Below, piece by piece: positions 1 through 5,377 of a stretch of DNA of 7,784 nucleotides. Each line of letters starts with the position of its first letter. Within the stretch, counting starts at the first letter, position 1. The translations under genes were made by a program, and so were the position numbers. Source of the stretch: Flavobacteriales bacterium (GTDB lineage Bacteria > Bacteroidota > Bacteroidia > Flavobacteriales_E > Vicingaceae); the NCBI GenBank assembly GCA_002402165.1, contig NVVI01000002.1, positions 77,823 through 85,606 on the forward strand, given 5' to 3'. The notes below the pieces were generated by a model, which had not been told where the DNA came from, ran no database searches, and saw only the letters and a list, made by a program, of their open reading frames with translations.

Positions 1-604
1 GAGCCTCTGGCCAGTTAGCCATATAAATTAAAATGTCGTAAACATTTGAATTTTGTTGTTTGTTGTTTGTTGTTTGTTGTTTGTTTTCTGACAACTGACA
101 ACTATCAACTGACAACTGTTTATTTCTAGTCCAAACAGGAAACCTTAAATCATAACATATCATAGGACAAATTCTCCAGCCTTTGTAATTTACTATAAGC
201 CTTTCGGTTCCTGCACTAAAGCTTTCGTGTTCGTTGGCCATTCTGAACAAATGTCGTTTATCATAAGTTTGTAACTTACCATCTGGTTGAACCCAAATTA
301 GGCGGTTATAATATAAAGTTGTTCCCTGAGCGGAGTCGAAGGGTACAACTTTAATAATTAAACTTCCTGTAACAGCCGCATTCGTTTTTTTAGCTTGTGT
401 TAACATCCATTTAACAGTCTTCCCATCCATGCTTTCAGCTAATTTTTCAGATTCCATAGAAAATCCAGTATTAAACATTTCTGGTAATACGATTACATCA
501 GTTGGTGTTGAAATAGCATTAATCTTCTCCGAAAACATGGCTAAGTTTTCATCTACATTTTCCCAATGTAATTCTGATTGTATGATGGTTACTTTCAAAT
601 CCAC
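1..604 (-). CDS. yafV: Omega-amidase, YafV-type carbon-nitrogen hydrolase (C-terminus beyond window)
   Basis: This is a cytoplasmic nitrilase-superfamily enzyme, expected to hydrolyse 2-oxoglutaramate and 2-oxosuccinamate to the 2-oxo acid and ammonia. I translated 201 codons without a stop, from GTG to the window edge. The catalytic triad is visible: Glu42 in VLPEMFNTGF, Lys116 in YDKRHLF and Cys150 in ICYDLRFP. The RMANEHESFSAG and YDILIYMANWPEA segments are typical of the YafV branch. The GTG start overlaps the TAG of the upstream PD40 gene (TAGTG), which suggests translational coupling. A stop lies eight codons upstream in frame and the first ATG (codon 23) would remove the first strand, so GTG is the best start; TTG at codon 3 is possible. 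Two repeat-derived insertions interrupt the family pattern: residues about 86-97 (VVPFDSAQGTTL) and about 163-186 (Gln/Asn/Ser-rich). All visible catalytic residues survive, so it may still be active. The last third is unseen. Confidence 0.9.
   Translation of the reverse strand, partial: MDLKVTIIQSELHWENVDENLAMFSEKINAISTPTDVIVLPEMFNTGFSMESEKLAESMDGKTVKWMLTQAKKTNAAVTGSLIIKVVPFDSAQGTTLYYNRLIWVQPDGKLQTYDKRHLFRMANEHESFSAGTERLIVNYKGWRICPMICYDLRFPVWTRNKQLSVDSCQLSENKQQTTNNKQQNSNVYDILIYMANWPEA
52..85. repeat. Heptanucleotide tandem array (TTTGTTG), 4.9 copies, in coding sequence
   Basis: Four exact copies of TTTGTTG (52-58, 59-65, 66-72, 73-79) are followed by six of the seven bases of a fifth (80-85). 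On the coding strand the unit is CAACAAA and is read as Lys/Gln/Thr/Asn residues within the omega-amidase. Seven is not a multiple of three, so the reading phase rotates with each unit, and a copy-number change of one would shift the downstream frame. The array itself contains no stop codon in any coding-strand frame. Confidence 0.9.
88..118. repeat. Second heptanucleotide array (CTGACAA), about 4.4 copies with one variant unit
   Basis: The units are CTGACAA at 88-94 and 95-101, a variant CTATCAA at 102-108, CTGACAA at 109-115, and CTG at 116-118. It lies two bases from the TTTGTTG array. On the coding strand it reads in frame as QLSVDSCQLS, directly after the helix that follows the catalytic cysteine of the omega-amidase. 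The unit resembles the heptameric short tandemly repeated repetitive sequences known from cyanobacteria and also met in Bacteroidota. That resemblance is from memory. Confidence 0.85.
314..353. repeat. 40-base inverted repeat with CCCTGAGC...TCGAAGGG core inside the omega-amidase gene
   Basis: The outer arms 314-322 and 345-353 are perfect 9-base complements. After one T-T mismatch (323/344), CCCT at 324-327 pairs with AGGG at 340-343, followed by tandem G-A mismatches, a G-C pair and a 6-base loop. On the coding strand it reads in frame as roughly IKVVPFDSAQGTTL. From memory, the core resembles a short dispersed repeat seen between genes in many bacteria (CCCTGAGC with TCGAAGGG), and its PFDSAQG translation recurs in unrelated predicted proteins. 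That identification is recall, not a search. Related YafV proteins usually have a short turn here, so I infer an insertion. Confidence 0.75.
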
Positions 605-3573
605 TATTCTACAAAAAATAGATCGTCAAAAGGAGAGTTAATTGGTGCTCCCATATTTACTGGAGCATTCCATTTATTTTTTCTGTCATTCCAGATCGAT
701 TTATAAATATCATACCCTCCCATACTGCCATGTTTTGTGGAGCAAAAGTAAAATGTCTTTCCATCAGCTGTTATGTAAGGAAAGTCTTCATCTCCTGATG
801 TGTTTATGAGGTTTCCTAAATTAATAGGATCAGTCCAAGTGTTGTTAGGTAATTTTCGCATTAAGAAAATATCTTTACCATTAACTCCATCAACACCATA
901 ACTCGAATAATAAATCAATGTTTTCGCTGCATTTAAATACATGGTAGGCTTAAAATTCTCCTTCCTGTCTTTTGCAGTAACCATATCATCTGGTGTTAAT
1001 AGAAATTTAGATTGTAAATCGATAGAGCTATAGATTGCATACAAATTTTCTTTCTTAAATTCTTTTTTCGAAATCACCTCAATTGGTTTTGGTTCGTTCA
1101 CTAGTTTTTTACCATACTTTGCTAAATTAATTTCATTAGCAATGTCTTTATTTGCTATTTCTTTGTCAGTTGCAACTTGTTGATACTTTTCATAAGCTTT
1201 TACTGCCCGTTGAAATCGGTAGGCATAATGATTTGTTTTTCCTAGCATATAAAACACTTCGTAAGGCGTATTAATGTCTATCCCCGCATTTTCTAAATGC
1301 ACTAATATTTTTTCATAGTCTCTCGATACATTAAATAAAGCTTTTCCATAATAATAACTTTGTTTACTATTCAAATCAATCTGAGAAGCAACTTTTTCAA
1401 ATTGTTTTGCCGCTTTAATATACTGTTTGTTTACAAAAAACTGTTCAGCACTTGCTAAAATTTGTTGTTGTTCGGTGTTTGGTTTCCTGCTTCTTCCTAT
1501 AAGGGTAGCCTGAAATAATTTTTTCTCTGTTTTAGGCTTTTTTTGAACAGCGAAATCTTGTTTAGTTAATTTATATTCAGGAGCATTCTCAGCTTCTTGC
1601 ATGGTAAAAAAATTATCTATTTTTAAAATTTCGAAAGCAGCCTCCTTTTTCAAACGAATATTTTGACGCAAAGCAAATAACTCTGTCTGTTTAGGAACGG
1701 TTATATATGCTGTATGTTCTTTAAACCCCTCACATTCTATAACAAACTCATATTTAATACCTGGCATTAATGCCATTAAAAAATTACCATTATTACCATT
1801 AGTATTATATATACCTACAATTTCTTGGTTATTTGTGTTGTAAACTGCAATAGAAGCCATGAAGTTTGGAATCGAATCATTAGTCATAAAATGACCCTTA
1901 ATTATCGTAAGTGGTAAAGGAGGTTTTGGCATTTTAATTTCGTAAAAATTATAGCCTTCAGTTGGGCTTCTTCTATTGGATGAAAAATAAGCCATTTCTC
2001 CTGTTAAATCGGGCATAAACAGAATGTCATCATAAGGTGAGTTAATCGGGTAACCAATGTTTTTTGGCTTACCCCATGGTGACGTTGACGATTTTCTTGT
2101 AGAAATAAAAATATCATACCCTCCAATACTATTATGTCCTTTAGATGAAAAGTACATGGTTCTCCCATTTAAGGAAACGTAAGCATATTCTTCATCATAA
2201 GTTGTATTTATATTATCTCCCAATGATTTTGGAATCCCCCAATTGTTACCTCCCATAAACAAATTAACAAACAAATCTTTTTTATTTTTATCGTCAAGCC
2301 CATAACTAGTTTGTATCATTTCGTTTTGCTCTGTCTTAAACATCAACATTTTTTCTTTCTTTTTAGCATCAACTGGTGAGATAAAAAAGGATGTTTTTTT
2401 CAATAACTTTTCATCTATTAAAGCAGGGGGATAACCCTTAGGAAGTTTATTTACATCTATTGCTGTTTTGTTTACAATGCGCATATCCAGTTGCTCTCCC
2501 ATTATTATTTTTCCATTGATGCAATTTTCAATTAATCGCGTAATATTTAAATTTTTCAGCTCTTTGGTTGTTGCTTTTGTTTTAAAAACTTCATAGGCTA
2601 CTTGTGCATTTGCAAAATCTGACCACAAATGGTATGACCTACCCATTAAATAATATACGCTATAAGGTGTTTTAGAAGATGTTGCCGCTTTTTTTAAATA
2701 AGATAACCCTTTTAGTTTATTTTGATTAGTATAAAATAATGCAACCCCTTTTCTATAATTATATATTGGATCATCTTCATCTAACCGTAATAATTGAGAA
2801 TATATTTTAATGGCTATTTGATATTCTTTTTTTAGGAAAGCCTTTTCAGCCAATTCAGGCTTTTTGTTTTCAGCTTCGGCTTGAGATTTTATTAACTCAT
2901 CAATATTTCCAAAATCGGTCTCTTTAAGTCTTCTTCTATCTTTCCCCATAGTTTCACCAAACTCACCCTCAGTAGCTTGATATAGCTCCACACGATGTGT
3001 TTCTTCTTGCTCCTCATTATAAACAGTTAATAAAAATAATGTTGGTTCTTTTTCTTCTACAATCCATGTGTTTAGACTAAAACTCATTTTATCCCCGTTC
3101 TTTTTTAGCAATATTTTTTGAGTAGAGATATCTTCTAAAACATTGGTGCTAGCAAAACTTGGCACTTCAACAATCCTTTTAACTGGAGCGTAACCATATG
3201 CATTAATCACAAACTCATATTTAACATTTGGAGCTAAAATAACAAGGTAATTCCCCGTTATGGAATTGGTATTATATATTCCAACCAACTCATCATTAGA
3301 AATATTGTAAACCGCAATTTCTGCTTTACGCATATTTGAAAACCCTTCTACCTCGAAATTTCCTTTTACCAAGCATGAAGAAATTCCACTTTGATTTGTT
3401 CTAGCTTTATACCTAGTGTACTTCCCATCAGTATTAAATCGGTTGGAAACAAAGTAATATACATCACTTTTGGTAGAATCATTGTCTAAAATAATTGCGG
3501 CAACAATAGTTCCCTTTGATAGAAGGGGAAAAAAAATCAAATTAAAAACTAAAAATAAGCTCTTCATTTTCAA
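604..3573 (-). CDS. Exported protein with duplicated carboxypeptidase-regulatory/TPR/PD40 module
   Basis: This 989-residue protein opens with a likely Sec signal peptide (MKMKSLFLVFNLIFFPLLSKG) and has no lipobox cysteine, so it is probably periplasmic or outer-membrane associated. It consists of two tandem copies of one module. Copy 1 has a carboxypeptidase-regulatory-like beta domain (about 67-157), TPR-like helices (239-335) and PD40 propeller blades (about 400-545). Copy 2 has the same order: about 556-645, 705-800 and 845-989. Matching landmarks are VGIYNTN at 97-103 and 586-592, GGYDI at 484-488 and 952-956, and INSPYDD/INSPFDD at 510 and 978. The domain set recalls PorE, a type IX secretion component, but order and copy number differ and no OmpA-like peptidoglycan-binding domain is present. 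Copy 2 stops at DDLFFVE, about 30 residues short of the corresponding point in copy 1. ATG at codon 3 is an alternative start. A structural or protein-binding role is inferred; the exact function is unknown. Confidence 0.85.
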   Translation of the reverse strand: MKMKSLFLVFNLIFFPLLSKGTIVAAIILDNDSTKSDVYYFVSNRFNTDGKYTRYKARTNQSGISSCLVKGNFEVEGFSNMRKAEIAVYNISNDELVGIYNTNSITGNYLVILAPNVKYEFVINAYGYAPVKRIVEVPSFASTNVLEDISTQKILLKKNGDKMSFSLNTWIVEEKEPTLFLLTVYNEEQEETHRVELYQATEGEFGETMGKDRRRLKETDFGNIDELIKSQAEAENKKPELAEKAFLKKEYQIAIKIYSQLLRLDEDDPIYNYRKGVALFYTNQNKLKGLSYLKKAATSSKTPYSVYYLMGRSYHLWSDFANAQVAYEVFKTKATTKELKNLNITRLIENCINGKIIMGEQLDMRIVNKTAIDVNKLPKGYPPALIDEKLLKKTSFFISPVDAKKKEKMLMFKTEQNEMIQTSYGLDDKNKKDLFVNLFMGGNNWGIPKSLGDNINTTYDEEYAYVSLNGRTMYFSSKGHNSIGGYDIFISTRKSSTSPWGKPKNIGYPINSPYDDILFMPDLTGEMAYFSSNRRSPTEGYNFYEIKMPKPPLPLTIIKGHFMTNDSIPNFMASIAVYNTNNQEIVGIYNTNGNNGNFLMALMPGIKYEFVIECEGFKEHTAYITVPKQTELFALRQNIRLKKEAAFEILKIDNFFTMQEAENAPEYKLTKQDFAVQKKPKTEKKLFQATLIGRSRKPNTEQQQILASAEQFFVNKQYIKAAKQFEKVASQIDLNSKQSYYYGKALFNVSRDYEKILVHLENAGIDINTPYEVFYMLGKTNHYAYRFQRAVKAYEKYQQVATDKEIANKDIANEINLAKYGKKLVNEPKPIEVISKKEFKKENLYAIYSSIDLQSKFLLTPDDMVTAKDRKENFKPTMYLNAAKTLIYYSSYGVDGVNGKDIFLMRKLPNNTWTDPINLGNLINTSGDEDFPYITADGKTFYFCSTKHGSMGGYDIYKSIWNDRKNKWNAPVNMGAPINSPFDDLFFVE

Positions 3574-3642
3574 TAATTAAGATGATGAAGTTAATAAATA
3601 TTCAAAGAAGAATTTTAATGATGTTTTATTATTTGCTCTTTT

Positions 3643-4800
3643 TTAAACTTTGTTTAAAATTTCAGCAGCTTGCTGAAGCGTTTCTTCTTTTTTAGCCATG
3701 CAAAATCGCAATATGTTTTGATCTACTTTTTGATGGTAAAAAACAGAAATTGGAATAGATGCTATTTTATGCTTTTTAGTTAGCTCAATGGCATAATCAG
3801 TATCTGACATATCTGTTATGTTTTTGTAACTTAATAATTGAAAATAAGTGCCTGAAGAAGGTAAAATCTCAAACCTAGAATCTTTTACTAATGAATTGAA
3901 TAAATCTCTTTTTTTCTGATAAAAGTCATTCAATCCTAAATAGTTTTTTTCATTTTTTAAATATTCAGCTAACCCATGCTGAACAGGAGTGTTAGCAGAA
4001 AAAACAATAAACTGATGTGCTTTCCTAAACTCCACCATTAAGTTTTTTGGAGCTAAACAATACCCCATTTTCCAACCAGTATTATGAAAGGTTTTTCCAA
4101 AAGAAGATATTATAAAAGATCGTTCTGCCAGTCCAGGGAATTTAGAAACACTTTGGTGTTGTTTGCCATCAAAAATAATGTGCTCATATACCTCATCACT
4201 TAGTAAAACTATGTCAGTATCAGAAATAATTTTCTCTAATGCCAACATATCTTCCTCCTCTAAAACTGTACCTGTAGGATTATGGGGAGTGTTAATTATA
4301 ATCATTTTGGTCCGCTGGGTAATCAATTTTTTAACCTGTTCCCAATCAATTTTATAAGTTGGAGCAAACATTTGAACAAATAAAGTTTTCCCTCCATTTA
4401 ATTCAATTGCAGGTTCATAGCAATCATATGCAGGAGTAAAAATAATCACTTCATCTCCCTCTCTAATTACTGATGCAATTGCTGTATAAATAGCCTGAGT
4501 TGCCCCTGATGTTATGGTGATTTCTGATTCAGGATGATATTCAGTACCGTATAAACTTAGCGTTTTTTTAGCAATTTGCTCTCTTAAAGTCATAACTCCT
4601 GCCATTGGAGCATATTGGTTTAAGCCTTTTTTCATAGCACCATTAACCAATCCTATAAGCTCTGCAGAACTGTCAAAATCAGGAAACCCTTGAGAAAGGT
4701 TTATAGCTTTGTTTTCATGAGCCAATTGACTCATTACAGTGAAAATAGTAGTACCTACTTTGGGTAATTTAGATTTTATTGAACTGGGATAATTTGGCAT
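3643..4800 (-). CDS. ybdL: PLP-dependent aminotransferase, methionine/glutamine (YbdL/KAT) type
   Basis: A full-length 385-residue class I/II aminotransferase, matching the length of E. coli YbdL (about 386). It should transfer the amino group between methionine, glutamine or aromatic amino acids and 2-oxo acids in the cytoplasm. Visible family features are the N-terminal NLSQGFPDFD, SGATQ (98-102, phosphate-binding region), NTPHNPTG with Asn174, SDEVYEH with Asp202 and Tyr205, the Schiff-base lysine Lys236 in SSFGKTFHNTGWKMGY, and Arg365 in LRFCMAK for the substrate carboxylate. The ATG start gives the normal N-terminus. It follows rnhA by 44 bases and precedes the PD40 gene by 69. An omega-amidase gene lies one gene further on, which favours a role in glutamine-dependent transamination, for example resynthesis of methionine from its 2-oxo acid. 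Substrate preference cannot be read from sequence; kynurenine or aromatic activity is an alternative. Confidence 0.92.
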   Translation of the reverse strand: MPNYPSSIKSKLPKVGTTIFTVMSQLAHENKAINLSQGFPDFDSSAELIGLVNGAMKKGLNQYAPMAGVMTLREQIAKKTLSLYGTEYHPESEITITSGATQAIYTAIASVIREGDEVIIFTPAYDCYEPAIELNGGKTLFVQMFAPTYKIDWEQVKKLITQRTKMIIINTPHNPTGTVLEEEDMLALEKIISDTDIVLLSDEVYEHIIFDGKQHQSVSKFPGLAERSFIISSFGKTFHNTGWKMGYCLAPKNLMVEFRKAHQFIVFSANTPVQHGLAEYLKNEKNYLGLNDFYQKKRDLFNSLVKDSRFEILPSSGTYFQLLSYKNITDMSDTDYAIELTKKHKIASIPISVFYHQKVDQNILRFCMAKKEETLQQAAEILNKV

Positions 4801-4817
4801 AATAATTTGAAAGACGA

Positions 4818-4825
4818 CAAATGTA
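4818..4825 (-). promoter_or_regulatory. Possible Bacteroidota -7 promoter element upstream of the aminotransferase
   Basis: The coding strand reads TACATTTG, an exact match to the TAnnTTTG -7 consensus used by the primary sigma factor of Bacteroidota. The only TTG upstream within reach (4843-4841) is separated by 15 bases, shorter than the usual spacing to the -33 element. The implied leader before the ATG at 4800 would be only about 10-15 bases. It lies in the 44-base gap after rnhA, so it could give the aminotransferase and downstream genes their own promoter. Confidence 0.4.
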
Positions 4826-4844
4826 CCAAAAGGGTTGTATCAAT

Positions 4845-5324
4845 TTAAGAATCAAACAAATTAGTTTTTCCTATTTGCTCATAGCCTTCATCAATTAGTA
4901 GATCAAGTGTTTCTGCAGCCTCAACAGCTAACTGATCACAACGTTCATTAAACAAATTCCCAGCATGCCCTTTTACCCAATGAAATTTTACATTATGCTT
5001 AGGGTAAATAAGCAAAAAACGTTTCCACAAATCAATGTTTTTTTTTCCTTTAAACCCTTTTTTCTGCCATCCAAAAACCCATCCTTTTTCAACTGAATCA
5101 ACTACATATTTGGAGTCAGAAAAAACCTCAACATCTGAAAGAGCATTTTTAATCGATTCAAGTGCAACTATCACGCTTAATAATTCCATACGATTATTAG
5201 TGGTTAACCTAAATCCTTCCGAAAGCTCTTTTCTGTGCTTCCCGCTCATCATTACAACACCATAGCCTCCATTTCCGGGGTTTCCTTTTGCTGAACCATC
5301 TGTATATATTGTGATTTTTGCCAA
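4845..5324 (-). CDS. rnhA: Ribonuclease HI
   Basis: A 159-residue RNase HI, which cuts the RNA strand of RNA-DNA hybrids using two metal ions and helps remove primers and R-loops. The active site is complete: Asp9 in YTDGS, Glu47 in NRMELL, Asp70 in FSDSKYV and Asp130 in NERCDQLA, plus His120 in VKGHAG at the same 10-residue spacing from the last Asp as in E. coli. The basic protrusion (GWQKKGFKGKK, 85-95) that binds hybrid is present, so it is the E. coli-like form. The start is TTG at 5324: the codon just before it is TAA, and the next ATG (codon 25) would delete Asp9. The C-terminal tail after about residue 137 is not conserved. It sits 53 bases after the sensor phosphatase gene and has no obvious link to it. 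Confidence 0.95.
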   Translation of the reverse strand: MAKITIYTDGSAKGNPGNGGYGVVMMSGKHRKELSEGFRLTTNNRMELLSVIVALESIKNALSDVEVFSDSKYVVDSVEKGWVFGWQKKGFKGKKNIDLWKRFLLIYPKHNVKFHWVKGHAGNLFNERCDQLAVEAAETLDLLIDEGYEQIGKTNLFDS

Positions 5325-5336
5325 TTATATCTTCAT
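5322..5336 (-). promoter_or_regulatory. TTG start of rnhA abutting a three-codon ATG-AAG-ATA-TAA minicistron
   Basis: Reading the minus strand, ATGAAGATATAATTG places an ATG, two further codons and a TAA directly against the TTG that begins RNase HI. The GAAG at 5334-5331 is a weak Shine-Dalgarno-like stretch six bases before TTG. A ribosome that starts at the ATG would stop one base before TTG, so re-initiation is conceivable. The arrangement decides the rnhA start, since no other in-frame start keeps the first catalytic aspartate. Confidence 0.5.
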
Positions 5337-5377
5337 ATTTGTTCTAAGAACTATAATGCACGTCAATAAAATTATAA

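Noticed and set aside
52..118. Possible CRISPR array or origin iterons
   Set aside because: The units are 7 bases with no spacers, lie inside a coding frame, and have no cas, replication or AT-rich unwinding context.
1..604. Omega-amidase as a pseudogene because of the repeats
   Set aside because: The frame is continuous through both inserts, and Glu42, Lys116 and Cys150 are all present, so decay is not shown by the visible part.
429..641. Plus-strand open frame of about 70 codons
   Set aside because: It lies antisense to the omega-amidase and the end of the PD40 gene, both of which have clear family motifs. Its product shows no recognisable features.
604..3573. PD40 gene as a pseudogene or frameshifted OmpA-family gene
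   Set aside because: The frame is intact for 989 codons, and no OmpA-like sequence appears in any frame after the stop. The following DNA encodes the omega-amidase.
3574..3642. Promoter or terminator between the aminotransferase and PD40 genes
   Set aside because: I found no TAnnTTTG match and no GC-containing hairpin in these 69 AT-rich bases.
4163..4357. Plus-strand open frame of about 64 codons
   Set aside because: It is antisense to the catalytic core of the aminotransferase, with no upstream signals and low-complexity Ser/Ile/Val content typical of shadow frames.
5035..5265. Plus-strand open frame of about 76 codons
   Set aside because: It is antisense to the conserved core of RNase HI and has no protein-like features.
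5341..5351. Palindrome GTTCTAAGAAC between the sensor and rnhA genes, as an operator or terminator
   Set aside because: Five-base arms with a single central base are too short for a terminator hairpin, and no T-run follows. One occurrence in AT-rich DNA is weak support for an operator.
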